A DNA stretch of 64,000 nt from Siphonobacter aquaeclarae. Its GTDB lineage: Bacteria; Bacteroidota; Bacteroidia; Cytophagales; Spirosomataceae. Shown one piece after another: positions 8,195 to 17,154 of this stretch. A model generated the notes under the pieces. It made no database searches and was not told the origin of the DNA. It saw only the letters and a list, made by a program, of their open reading frames with translations. Within the stretch, counting starts at the first letter, position 1. Each line of letters begins with the position of its first letter. Location of the stretch: the NCBI RefSeq assembly GCF_900103285.1, contig NZ_FNGS01000005.1:554579-618578 (forward strand). Reading direction: 5' to 3'. The translations under genes were made by a program, and so were the position numbers.

Positions 8195-9232
8195 ATGATC
8201 CGACTTACCACACCCCTGCCAAATCCCGGAACCGAATACGAACGGGAGGCAGTGGCATTTTGCCGGGAATGGCTCGAGGGGCAGCCGGCATTTCAGTTGC
8301 AGACCTCCGGGTCGACGGGTACTCCCAAGCCCATTGTTCTCACCCGGTACCAGATGGAGGCATCTGCGCGGCTCACCGGCGATACCTTCGGGCTGGAGCC
8401 GGGCGACAAGGCTCTCTGCTGCCTTAACATCCGGTACATTGGCGGAAGGATGATGCTGGTACGCACACTCGAGCTGGGCCTCGACACCTGGCTGGTAGAG
8501 CCTGACGCTGAGCCGCTCCGCGGTTTGGAGGAGATTCCGTTCGCCTTTGCCGCCTTTGTACCCCTTCAGCTGCAAACGTTGCTGGGTCACACAGACCGGT
8601 ACCTGCCCGCATTAAGCCGGATGAAGGCCATCATCATTGGCGGAGCGGCGGTATCCGGTGCCTTGCTGGAGCAATTGCAGGTTATTCAGGCGCCGGTTTA
8701 TTCAACCTACGGCATGACCGAAACCGTCTCCCACATTGCTATTCAGCGGCTGAACGGCCCGGATGCAGACGGACTTTTTCATGCCCTCAAAGGCGTCGAT
8801 CTTTCCCTCGACGGTCGACAGTGTCTTGCTATCACAGCCGCCGCTTCCAACCACGAACGCATTCAAACCAACGATGTCGCTGAGTTATTTCCGGATGGAT
8901 CCTTCCGCCTGCTGGGTCGCTTCGACAACATCATCAACTCAGGCGGTATCAAAATTCAGCTCGAAAAAACGGAGCAACTGGCAGAAACACGTCTGGCCCG
9001 CTTCTTCCCCGATTCCCGGTTCTTTGCCTGGGGTTTTCCGGACGAGCGGCTCGGGCAGAAACTGGGCCTTGTCGTCGAAACGACGCAGATTCCGGATGCG
9101 GAAGAAATCCTCACCGAATTACGCGGCCTCTTTCCGCCTTATCAGCACCCGCAATTAATCCGGTCGATTTCCGCTTTTTCGGAGACGCCGTCGGGCAAAA
9201 TCGACAAGCGACAAACCGTCGCCCGCCTCTGA
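8195..9232 (+). CDS. menE: AMP-dependent synthetase/ligase, o-succinylbenzoate-CoA ligase of the short Bacteroidota type
   Basis: 345 residues, short for the ANL superfamily but normal for Bacteroidota MenE. Visible core motifs: TSGSTGTPKPIVLT (P-loop, about residue 45), YGMTETVSHIA (about 172), LGRFDNIINSGGIKI (hinge region, about 240) and SGKIDKR with the catalytic Lys near the end. It would activate o-succinylbenzoate to its CoA ester for menaquinone synthesis; menB lies at 24093 in the same window but in a separate unit. A TATTTTCG box resembling the -7 element (one mismatch) lies just before the ATG. Confidence 0.88.
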   Translation: MIRLTTPLPNPGTEYEREAVAFCREWLEGQPAFQLQTSGSTGTPKPIVLTRYQMEASARLTGDTFGLEPGDKALCCLNIRYIGGRMMLVRTLELGLDTWLVEPDAEPLRGLEEIPFAFAAFVPLQLQTLLGHTDRYLPALSRMKAIIIGGAAVSGALLEQLQVIQAPVYSTYGMTETVSHIAIQRLNGPDADGLFHALKGVDLSLDGRQCLAITAAASNHERIQTNDVAELFPDGSFRLLGRFDNIINSGGIKIQLEKTEQLAETRLARFFPDSRFFAWGFPDERLGQKLGLVVETTQIPDAEEILTELRGLFPPYQHPQLIRSISAFSETPSGKIDKRQTVARL

Positions 9233-9285
9233 GCGTCGGGTAAATTCGCCCCGAAGCGTTACTTTCGCACCCGAGACAGTTAATT

Positions 9286-10062
9286 ATGGAACACGCGATC
9301 CGATCAGTTACGATCCATTACCAGACCGCCGATATTATTCCGGCGCCTTACTCCCATCATATTTCGTTTACAGCGACCGTCAACAGCAAACAGGAGTTAC
9401 AAACTTCTTTCAGGATTGAATACCTGGACCGGGAGGAACTGACAGAAGAAGAAATCGAAAGTGAAGGATTTACCGGCGACGACGATTTCGCCTGGGAAGG
9501 TACCCTCGCACCGGCCTGGACAGCCCAGATTACCCGGCTTCTTAGCCGTACCGACTACCACCGGGCAGGGCGGCAACCCGCCGAATCAGAAAACTGGATT
9601 ACGGTAGAAGGAGAAGCAGACAGTGTTTTCAGCGGAAGTCCCCGCAACCATGAAGAGTGGGAATACCTCTCCCAGGAGCTGATGCAGGCCGTTTATGAGA
9701 CGGCGCGCCTGGAAGCCCCCCTTCGCATTACCTACCTGAAACTGGAAAAGGACGGCTCCGACCGCCTGGATATCAGCGTATTATTTGCAACAAGAAGCAT
9801 TGAGACACTGCTCAGCCGGCCGGCCGGCAAGAAAAACGGTACGCTGAACTGGGATACCCTCAACCCCGTACTAAAACTCATTTATACCGGGGATTTCCTT
9901 CCTGAAAAAGCCATTCAGCGCGAACCCCGCCAACCCGGTCGCTACCTCGAAATCGGCGACGGCCTCTGGTATGAACTCGGGGTATCGCTCGTGAACCCGC
10001 CGGGAAATCACCGTTTCCTGAGTCATATTGAAAAGACCCTCGACGGTTTGCTAAATAACTAA
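9286..10062 (+). CDS. conserved hypothetical protein
   Basis: 258 residues, no signal peptide and no transmembrane segment. I do not recognise a family. It is rich in acidic residues early on (DREELTEEEIESEGFTGDD, residues about 44-62), with a mixed alpha/beta look afterwards and no obvious catalytic motif. It is transcribed alone between menE and the convergent XRE regulator; its stop codon overlaps that of the regulator by three bases (10060-10062 against 10059-10061). A TACTTTCG box, one base off the TAnnTTTG -7 element, lies about 20 bases upstream. Confidence 0.75.
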   Translation: MEHAIRSVTIHYQTADIIPAPYSHHISFTATVNSKQELQTSFRIEYLDREELTEEEIESEGFTGDDDFAWEGTLAPAWTAQITRLLSRTDYHRAGRQPAESENWITVEGEADSVFSGSPRNHEEWEYLSQELMQAVYETARLEAPLRITYLKLEKDGSDRLDISVLFATRSIETLLSRPAGKKNGTLNWDTLNPVLKLIYTGDFLPEKAIQREPRQPGRYLEIGDGLWYELGVSLVNPPGNHRFLSHIEKTLDGLLNN

Positions 10063-11012
10063 CGCTTCACGCGCTCCAGTTCGAGACGAAGTTCGTCCAC
10101 CAGCGAACGTACGCGATCGATCGAAAGCGCCGGTTCCGGCAGCTGCTGGCTGAAAAAGCCCTTCACAGCCCAGATTTCGAGGATATCCTTAACGGGAAGC
10201 TCCATCGAACGTACGCCGGGGCTGTCGGAACTCAATAGCAACGTATTCTTGATTTTTAGTTCGTTGTAGATCCGGCGGTACAGAAAACCGTGGTGATTGG
10301 CTACAATGAGGTAGTGCTTGCCGTCCTCGGCCGTAAACCAGTCTTCTACTTTTTCTCCGACGACTATCGCGCCCGGAAAGACAAAATCATCTCCCGCTTC
10401 GAACGCCCGTAACGTTCCTCTTCCGGCAAATGGCCACTGAAAATCAGGCAATTCCCGAATAAACTCCGGATGACGGAATTTATGCAGGTAATCGTCCAGC
10501 AAGGCACGGCGCACCAGCCGGATACCCGCGGCCTCCCGTACTTCCCTGACGGGTTCGGATAGTACGACCGGGTCCTTCCTCCGTTCTACTATTGGCGGCA
10601 CTACCGGAAGCGGCCCATAGTCCAGCCGGTTGAGTTTGCGGAGGGTTACCCGCTGCGCCACCAGTTGCACCTGTGACTTTTCCCGCAGATAGGTGTCTAC
10701 TACTTTCTGAATAGGTTGCGGCGGCCGGGGCGTCTCCGGCTTGAACACCGGCGGTGGTGGCGGCGAGGCGGCCGGACCAAGATCCAGGCTGGGTGTATCC
10801 CTGATCCGGCGGAGATCGGTCGTAAGCAGCTGATCGATCGAAACGCCAAACAGCTGAGACAGCTTAATCAACGCTTCCCGCGGTGGATTGGCCCTTGCTT
10901 CCTCATAGGCACCGATATTCGGCCGCTTGGTCCCGATGCGCCGGGCCAGTTGCTCCTGCGTCAGGTCGTTCCGGCTCCGCAGGTACCGTATGTTTTCACT
11001 GATGATACTCAT
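10059..11012 (-). CDS. XRE family transcriptional regulator with a degenerate S24/LexA-like C-terminal domain
   Basis: 317 residues. The N-terminus is a canonical Cro/CI helix-turn-helix (ENIRYLRSRNDLTQEQLARR ... IGAYEEARANPP, residues 5-60). A Pro-rich linker (about 88-103) leads to a C-terminal region resembling peptidase S24 (FPGAIVVGEKVEDWF, then GKHYLIVANHHGFLYRRIY). The expected Ser nucleophile motif (G-[D/N]-S-M) is absent and the usual catalytic Lys position reads Arg, so self-cleavage is unlikely. ATG 11012 was chosen over an upstream in-frame extension because it starts right at the HTH. It is divergent from the gene at 11203. Confidence 0.85.
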   Translation of the reverse strand: MSIISENIRYLRSRNDLTQEQLARRIGTKRPNIGAYEEARANPPREALIKLSQLFGVSIDQLLTTDLRRIRDTPSLDLGPAASPPPPPVFKPETPRPPQPIQKVVDTYLREKSQVQLVAQRVTLRKLNRLDYGPLPVVPPIVERRKDPVVLSEPVREVREAAGIRLVRRALLDDYLHKFRHPEFIRELPDFQWPFAGRGTLRAFEAGDDFVFPGAIVVGEKVEDWFTAEDGKHYLIVANHHGFLYRRIYNELKIKNTLLLSSDSPGVRSMELPVKDILEIWAVKGFFSQQLPEPALSIDRVRSLVDELRLELERVKR

Positions 11013-11170
11013 GTTCCCCGTGAATGACAAAACTTTTAGCAAAACTAGAGAAAAACCGTGCGGAGTCAAGTTTTTCAGCCTTTTCCCGCAAATCAGGGGA
11101 TTTTTTCCGGAGACAGGCCCTGCGAACAGTATTCTCTTCCTCATCCCAATGGGTTATGACGAACTCCTTC

Positions 11171-11178
11171 TACTTTTG
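11171..11178 (+). promoter_or_regulatory. candidate -7 box (TAnnTTTG)
   Basis: TACTTTTG matches the Bacteroidota -7 consensus TAnnTTTG exactly, 25 bases upstream of the ATG at 11203. No TTTG at the expected -33 spacing was seen, so this is tentative. Confidence 0.35.
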
Positions 11179-11202
11179 CGGGCATACGTCCCCCAGCTAC
11201 CC

Positions 11203-14049
11203 ATGAAATTACCGGTCTGTCTGCTTGCCTTTATGCTGCCGTTCGGAGCGTTTGCTCAACTCGGCAGTACGGTTCAAAATCCATCATCCGTCAAATGGTC
11301 CCAGATCAAAACACCGCACTTCCGGGTGATTTTTCCCAGGGGACAGGATTCGGTCGGTACGCGGCTCGCGCATACCCTCGAAACGGTCTATGAACCGGTA
11401 TCGAAGACGCTGGGGAAGAAACCACGCCCGATTTCCCTCGTTCTGCAAAATCAGACGACGGTCTCGAATGGGTTCGTCACCCTATTGCCCCGGCATTCGG
11501 AGTTTTACATTACGTCTCCGCAGGACGCCAACTTTGTCGGACTGAACCGCTGGCTCGACCTGCTGTCGGTACACGAGTTCCGGCATGTCGTTCAAAATGA
11601 CAAGGCACTGACCGGTTTCAGCAAGATTCTTTATTACGGATTCGGATACAATGCACTCAGTTTCATCAACATAGGTATCCCGGACTGGTTTACGGAAGGC
11701 GACGCCGTCTGTACCGAAACGGCGCTCACGCCCGGCGGCCGCGGTCGGATTCCGGAATTCAACCTCCTCTTCCGTACGCAACTCACCAGTCGCAAGACGC
11801 CTTTTTCCTATTCGAAAGCCGTAGCAGGATCTTACCGCGATAACATTCCGGACTGGTATGTCCTTGGCTACCACCTGGCAAACTACGCCCGCCGTACCTA
11901 TGGCCCGGATATCTGGGACAAGACGCTGCAGAGGTACTATTCCTTTCCGCTCTATCCCTTTTCGTTTTCGAATAGTCTCAGAAAAAGTACCGGGCATAAA
12001 ATCGAGCAACTCTATACCGACGCGCTCGCCGATTTCCGCCGTGAATGGACCACGGAAGACGCGCAGTATACACCCGTGCAGGACGTACCGGCGTCTCCGG
12101 CAAAAGTATATACCGACTATGTTACACCACAGTACCTCGCCGACGGTCGGCTGGTCGCGCTGCGATCAGGCCTCGCGGATATTCCGGCTTTTGTGACACT
12201 CGATGGAAAAACCGAGCGTCAGGTACATCAAACCGGCTTCGTCAATAATTCAGCGACACTTTCCACAGGCGGGAAAATAATAGTCTGGGCCGAACAGCAT
12301 TTCGATCCCCGCTGGGGTATGCGGGACTATACCGTGATTAAATCGATGGACGTCGACTTCCGGAACCTGAACCAGCTCACGTTCAAAAGCCGGTATTTCG
12401 CGCCGACGCTCTCGCCCGATGCCTCCCGCCTGGTAGTAGTGGAAACGGAAACTTCCGGAAACAGCCGCCTGGTATTGCTGAATGGCTACGACGGCTCGCT
12501 GCGGCGGGTATTTAACAACCCGGACGGGGCGTTTTTGCAGCAACCGCGCTTTTTGGAGGACGGAAAACACGTCGTCTTCATCGCCCAACAGGCCGCCCGC
12601 AAGTACCTCCGCGTCCTCGATACGGATTCCGGTAGTCAGGAAACGCTTTTCGAAACCGGGAATGAAAACATTGCCCAGCCGGTCGTGTCCGGCAAATGGG
12701 TTTTCTATAATTCTCCCCTGTCGGGTATTGACAATATCTATGCGTTCGATACTGAAACGAAGATTCACTATCAGGTAACGAACCGGCCCTTCGGCGCCTA
12801 CCACGTCACGGTATCTCCCGACGGTAAAACACTGGCGTTTCAGGACTTCCGGAGCGAAGGATTCCGGATTGCGACAATACCGTTTGAACCGGGTACCTGG
12901 AAGAAAAAAGAGGAAGTACGTCCCGCAGCGACGCGCGCTTTCGGCCCGCTGGTCCAGCAGGAAAACCAGGGAAATATCCTGAAGCAGGTACCGTCGGGGC
13001 CGCTTGCGGTCAAGCCGTATTCCAAAGCCAATTTGTTTAATATCTATGGATGGGGGCCGGTGTTTGAGTCAACCGGTACGGGACTTACCCTCGGCTTGCA
13101 GTCGCAGAACCTGCTTTCCACCACATTTGCCTCCGCCGGATACGGATATGACGCCGGCGAGCGCCGCGGCCGCTGGTTCGGCAACTTCAGTTACCTGGGC
13201 TGGTTTCCGGTGATTGACGTCGGTGTAGTCAGTGCCGAGCGCAGTACTACCCTGCCGATCGACCGCGCCCAGCCAATCGACAGCATGCGGACGGATCGCT
13301 GGCGGCAAAACGAACTGAATATCGGCCTGCGCCTACCCCTCATTCTGACCCATTCGAAATACCGGGAAGGGCTTAACCTGTCCGTTCAGGCAAATTTTAT
13401 CCAGACAAAAGGGTATGACCTGCCCCGGCGCTACCTCGATGAACCGGGAACGAATAACCTCGCCGCTACTACCCTGGCCTTCGCCTATTCCCGCCTCCTG
13501 CGGCAGGCCAAACGGGATGTACAGCCCCGGCTCGGGCAGGTCCTTTCGCTGTATGCCCGGAATACACCTTTCGGCGGGGTACTGAGCGGAAACCTGTTTG
13601 CCGCCCAGGCACGGCTCTTTTTCCCCGGATTGGCGAAGCATCATTCCCTGCGGCTGTTCGGCGGCATGCAGTTTCAGGGCAGCGGGGATTCGTATTCTTT
13701 CGGTAGCCCCATGTTCTTCCCGCGCGGCTATTCGTATGTGAGTACAGATCAATTGTATACCGGTACGATTCAGTATCAGCTGCCACTGGCTTATCCGGAC
13801 TGGAACCTGGGCCGGTTGTTGTACATCCAGCGTATCAAACTAAATGCTTTCGGCGATTTCGGGCAGGGGATTTCGGGGGAAAACGACCGCAGCCGCTTCG
13901 TGCAGCAGTACCGGTCGGCGGGTCTCGACCTGAGCTTTGAATTTAACGTGCTGCGCCTCCGCCAGCCGTTCGAAGCCGGCCTCCGCGCCGTGTGGACAGA
14001 GCAGAAAGGCATGTTGATTCAGCCGCTGGTAGTGGACATCGGATTTTAG
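11203..14049 (+). CDS. secreted zinc-peptidase-like, beta-propeller and outer-membrane beta-barrel protein
   Basis: 948 residues. A signal peptide (MKLPVCLLAFMLPFGAFAQ) precedes a gluzincin-like domain with HEFRH at residues 124-128 and a downstream Glu near 165 (WFTEGDAV), the HExxH plus Glu arrangement of peptidase MA-like proteins. Residues about 330-600 look like TolB-type beta-propeller blades (TLSPDASRLVVVET, TVSPDGKTLAFQD). The last 300 residues alternate as in an outer membrane beta-barrel and end in VVDIGF, a typical terminal aromatic sorting signal. The substrate is unknown. The reading frame continues upstream to 10927 but the signal peptide fixes ATG 11203. Confidence 0.82.
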   Translation: MKLPVCLLAFMLPFGAFAQLGSTVQNPSSVKWSQIKTPHFRVIFPRGQDSVGTRLAHTLETVYEPVSKTLGKKPRPISLVLQNQTTVSNGFVTLLPRHSEFYITSPQDANFVGLNRWLDLLSVHEFRHVVQNDKALTGFSKILYYGFGYNALSFINIGIPDWFTEGDAVCTETALTPGGRGRIPEFNLLFRTQLTSRKTPFSYSKAVAGSYRDNIPDWYVLGYHLANYARRTYGPDIWDKTLQRYYSFPLYPFSFSNSLRKSTGHKIEQLYTDALADFRREWTTEDAQYTPVQDVPASPAKVYTDYVTPQYLADGRLVALRSGLADIPAFVTLDGKTERQVHQTGFVNNSATLSTGGKIIVWAEQHFDPRWGMRDYTVIKSMDVDFRNLNQLTFKSRYFAPTLSPDASRLVVVETETSGNSRLVLLNGYDGSLRRVFNNPDGAFLQQPRFLEDGKHVVFIAQQAARKYLRVLDTDSGSQETLFETGNENIAQPVVSGKWVFYNSPLSGIDNIYAFDTETKIHYQVTNRPFGAYHVTVSPDGKTLAFQDFRSEGFRIATIPFEPGTWKKKEEVRPAATRAFGPLVQQENQGNILKQVPSGPLAVKPYSKANLFNIYGWGPVFESTGTGLTLGLQSQNLLSTTFASAGYGYDAGERRGRWFGNFSYLGWFPVIDVGVVSAERSTTLPIDRAQPIDSMRTDRWRQNELNIGLRLPLILTHSKYREGLNLSVQANFIQTKGYDLPRRYLDEPGTNNLAATTLAFAYSRLLRQAKRDVQPRLGQVLSLYARNTPFGGVLSGNLFAAQARLFFPGLAKHHSLRLFGGMQFQGSGDSYSFGSPMFFPRGYSYVSTDQLYTGTIQYQLPLAYPDWNLGRLLYIQRIKLNAFGDFGQGISGENDRSRFVQQYRSAGLDLSFEFNVLRLRQPFEAGLRAVWTEQKGMLIQPLVVDIGF

Positions 14050-14150
14050 GTGGCAATCGGCTTTCGGCAATCGGCTTTCGGCTTTCAGCGAATTTCCCCC
14101 CATACCCATGCCCTATGCTCCATGCCCCCTGCCCTTTCCGTCGCCCCCAA
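14050..14150. repeat. intergenic short-word repeats (GGCAATCGGCTTTC and CATGCCC words)
   Basis: Directly after the stop codon, the words GGCAATC and GGCTTTC alternate (14053-14092). They are followed by CATGCCC-type words (14103-14138). The second word type also builds the perfect hairpin at 63794-63844. No convincing complementary right arm is present here, so this looks like a partial or decayed member of the intergenic word-repeat family. The rest of the gap to 14221 shows nothing else. Confidence 0.55.
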
Positions 14151-14221
14151 CCGCCCGTCTGTCGACCAAATTGCTTTTCACCAGCGAAACAGCGTACTTG
14201 ACAACTGGTAATTCGTTTGTC

Positions 14222-15367
14222 ATGCGTTTTTTGTGTTGTATGCTGCTGCTCGGGGCGATGTCCGCCGGGGCACAAACCGGGCCGAAGCCCTTTCTGATTT
14301 ATTACGGCTGGCCATCACTGATTAATAATTCCGGGGGAACGGTCGTCACAGCCGCCAGCCAGTTTGCCCAATACCGCTATGTAGTCCTTGGAAACGGCCT
14401 GGAGGACGCCACTCACGGCGACCATGCGAAAACCACGCAAATTATCCAGCATCCGATCACAGCAAACGTCACGTTTTTCGGCTACATCGATCTTGGAGTT
14501 ACGACGCAGAATCTGACCATCGCCGATATACAGAACCGTGTGCAACTATGGAAGGCGATGGGTATCGACGGCATTTTTCTGGACGACTATGGCTATGACT
14601 ACGGTGTTAGCCGCCAGCGTCAGAACGACGTCGTCCAATACATTCATAATCAGGGCCTGCCGGTCGTCGCAAACGCCTGGAACGCCGATCATGCCTTCGG
14701 CTCCTTTCCCGATCCGACCTATAATCCGTCCGGCATATCTACTGTCCTGAATGCCGGAGATTATTACCTGTCGGAAAGCTTTGCCGTTTCCAGCTGGAAC
14801 TACGATCCCAACTGGGTCAACAAAGCAGCCTGGCTGGAGGGATACCGCAATGCAAGACATTTTAAGATACTGGCCACGACAACTACCGATCTGGCCAACC
14901 GCAGCAATTTCGACCAGAACCGGATGAACTACGCCTGGTTTTGCGCCGCCGTTTATGGCTATGAAGGTCTCGCCTGGGGAGAATACTCCTACTCGGCCAG
15001 TGGCAGTAATAATACCGTTGCTCCCTTCCGCCCCAGGCCCGGGTCAGGCTTTGGGACCCGGTACGTCGATCCGCCGGGACAAGCAGGCACACGTGTTTTC
15101 CGGAATACTGACAGCGGGCAGCTATGGGTCAATACCGCGTCTAATCTGTATGGATTTACCGGCTGCGGTACCTGTCAAACCCTCTCGGCGGGCAATTGGC
15201 ACGCTCCGGCTACCTGGAGCTGCGGGCGGGTCCCTCTTCCCTGTGACGATGTCACTGTCTCACACGCGGTAACCCTCTCTACCGCCGACGGACAAGCCAA
15301 AACCCTGCAACTGAATAGCCAGCTGATTTATGCGGCGGCGTTTAAAATCCGTGTGGGAATTCCTTGA
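14222..15367 (+). CDS. secreted GH114/spherulin-4-like TIM-barrel protein with a C-terminal adhesion-type segment
   Basis: 381 residues. Signal peptide (MRFLCCMLLLGAMSAGAQ), then a barrel domain beginning FLIYYGWPS and containing VTFFGYIDLGV and GIDGIFLDDYGYDYG, the Asp-Asp motif typical of GH114 (endo-alpha-1,4-polygalactosaminidase) and spherulin-4-like families. Residues about 315-381 carry a Cys-containing module (GNWHAPATWSCGRVPLPCDD) common at the end of secreted Bacteroidota proteins. It probably acts on an extracellular polysaccharide, but the substrate is a guess. ATG 14222 is set by the signal peptide. The gene ends at a GGTTTTCGG-type hairpin. Confidence 0.72.
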   Translation: MRFLCCMLLLGAMSAGAQTGPKPFLIYYGWPSLINNSGGTVVTAASQFAQYRYVVLGNGLEDATHGDHAKTTQIIQHPITANVTFFGYIDLGVTTQNLTIADIQNRVQLWKAMGIDGIFLDDYGYDYGVSRQRQNDVVQYIHNQGLPVVANAWNADHAFGSFPDPTYNPSGISTVLNAGDYYLSESFAVSSWNYDPNWVNKAAWLEGYRNARHFKILATTTTDLANRSNFDQNRMNYAWFCAAVYGYEGLAWGEYSYSASGSNNTVAPFRPRPGSGFGTRYVDPPGQAGTRVFRNTDSGQLWVNTASNLYGFTGCGTCQTLSAGNWHAPATWSCGRVPLPCDDVTVSHAVTLSTADGQAKTLQLNSQLIYAAAFKIRVGIP

Positions 15368-15368
15368 G

Positions 15369-15446
15369 GGTTTTCGGTTTGCAGTTTTCGGTTTTCAGTT
15401 GGATTGGCGAATGCGGCTGCAGGTCAGAACTGCAAACCGAAAACTT
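15369..15446. repeat. intergenic inverted repeat of GGTTTTCGG/GTTTTCAGTT words
   Basis: The left arm GTTTTCGGTTTGCAGTT (15370-15386) is perfectly complementary over 17 bases to 15428-15444. The 41-base loop contains further GTTTTCGG/GTTTTCAG words on the left and a GC-rich core (GGATTGGCGAATGCGGCTGCAGG). It begins right after the stop codon of the GH114-like gene. The same words form the hairpin at 48753-48789. Confidence 0.8.
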
Positions 15447-15530
15447 CTCACCGCCGGCTTTCGTCTCTTTTCTGCCACGCGTAATCACCGGGATGTTATA
15501 TTGCCTCTGAACGCATCAACATCCCGTTTC

Positions 15531-17039
15531 ATGAAGCTTGTACCTCTACTTGCCTGTTTGTTGTTTACCTCCGGCGTCATCGCACAAGGCGCCAAACCGG
15601 AAGAAAAAAGTGCTGCCCCTGCCCCCTCCCCCGGAGCGCCGGTTGAAACCAAAGGAACCGTTACCATCAAGGGCCAGACCATTTCTTACACCGCCCGCAC
15701 CGGCTACCTGACCATCAAAGACGAAGCCGGAAAGCCCAAAGCCAATATTTTCTTTACGGCATATACCAAAGACGGCGTTTCAGATCTGTCGAAACGGCCG
15801 GTGACGTATACCTTCAACGGTGGTCCCGGTTCGGCATCGCTCTGGCTGCACCTTGGCTGCATCGGTCCGAAGCGCATTCCGATGACTGAAAAGGGAGAGG
15901 CGCTTTCGCCTCCCTACTCCCTCGTCAATAACGAATACAGCTGGCTGGATAAAACCGACCTGGTCTTCATCGATCCGGTAAATACGGGTTACAGCCGTGC
16001 GGTGACCGGCGAAAACGAGAAGCAGTTTCTGGGCTATGTGGAAGATATCGAGTCGGTAGGAGAATTCATCCGCCTCTATACGACCCGCTATGGGCGGTGG
16101 GGCTCCCCGAAATTTCTTGCCGGGGAAAGTTACGGCACTACGCGCGCCGCCGGGCTTTCGGGATACCTGCAGGACAAATACAACCTCTATATCAACGGAG
16201 TAGCGTTAATTTCCTCCATTCTCAACTTTCAGACGGCCCGTTTTGACCGGGGTAATGACCTGCCTTACGCGCTCTTTCTGCCTACTTATGCAGCAATGGC
16301 CTGGTACCACAAGAAAATTGGTGCGGAATACCAGGGCGACCTCGCCAAAACCATGCTGGCCGTCCGGGAATTTGCCCGCAACGAATACAATACAGCCCTT
16401 ATGAAAGGGGACTTGCTGACGGAAGCGGAAGAAAATCAGGTGATTGAGAAACTCTCCCGGTTTACCGGTCTTTCGAAAGAATACCTGAAGAATACCCGTA
16501 TGCGGATCGAAATCGGTCGTTTTGTGAAGGAACTGCTTCGCGACGAAGGAAAGACCGCCGGTCGTCTCGACGGCCGCATCACCGGAACCGACTTCGACAA
16601 TGCCGGGGATCGGTACGAATTCGATCCAAGCCTCGATGCGACCATCTCCGGACCGTATTCTACGGCGATGAACCAGTATGTCCGTCAGGATCTGAAGTAT
16701 GAAAACGACCTGCCGTATCTCGTCCTGACCAGCCGCGTCTATCCCTGGAATTACAATAACGTGCAGAATCAGTACCTCAACGTCGCCGAAACCTTGCGCC
16801 AGGCGATGAGCAAAAACCCCTACCTGAAGGTCTGGGTGGGCGCGGGTTATTACGACCTGGCTACTCCCTTTTTCGCGGCGGAGTATACCTTCCAGCACAT
16901 GGGTCTAAAGCCGGAACAGCGAAAAAACGTCTCCTTTACCTATTACGAGGCCGGGCACATGATGTACATCCACAAACCCTCGCTGATTCAGCTCAAAAAA
17001 GACGCCGATACCTTTTTTGACAACGCGCTGAAACCCTGA
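15531..17039 (+). CDS. serine carboxypeptidase, peptidase family S10
   Basis: 502 residues with an N-terminal signal peptide (MKLVPLLACLLFTSGVIAQ). S10 hallmarks are present: FNGGPGSASLWLH (oxyanion/substrate loop), GESYG with the nucleophile Ser near residue 200, YYDLATP with Asp near 442 and EAGHMMY with His near 476, completing the Ser-Asp-His triad. It should remove C-terminal residues from peptides outside the cytoplasm. It is preceded by a repeat hairpin and followed by a short AT-rich gap, so it is probably transcribed alone. ATG 15531 is fixed by the signal peptide; the frame is open further upstream across the hairpin. Confidence 0.93.
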   Translation: MKLVPLLACLLFTSGVIAQGAKPEEKSAAPAPSPGAPVETKGTVTIKGQTISYTARTGYLTIKDEAGKPKANIFFTAYTKDGVSDLSKRPVTYTFNGGPGSASLWLHLGCIGPKRIPMTEKGEALSPPYSLVNNEYSWLDKTDLVFIDPVNTGYSRAVTGENEKQFLGYVEDIESVGEFIRLYTTRYGRWGSPKFLAGESYGTTRAAGLSGYLQDKYNLYINGVALISSILNFQTARFDRGNDLPYALFLPTYAAMAWYHKKIGAEYQGDLAKTMLAVREFARNEYNTALMKGDLLTEAEENQVIEKLSRFTGLSKEYLKNTRMRIEIGRFVKELLRDEGKTAGRLDGRITGTDFDNAGDRYEFDPSLDATISGPYSTAMNQYVRQDLKYENDLPYLVLTSRVYPWNYNNVQNQYLNVAETLRQAMSKNPYLKVWVGAGYYDLATPFFAAEYTFQHMGLKPEQRKNVSFTYYEAGHMMYIHKPSLIQLKKDADTFFDNALKP

Positions 17040-17154
17040 TACTCCGGTCGGTTTTCACTCTTTTTAACGGTGGGAATTCCGCGGAATTACTCGGATTTGT
17101 GACGGGATAATCTACATTTCCATCGTAATAATGTTACGCCAATCCTTTAATCTC

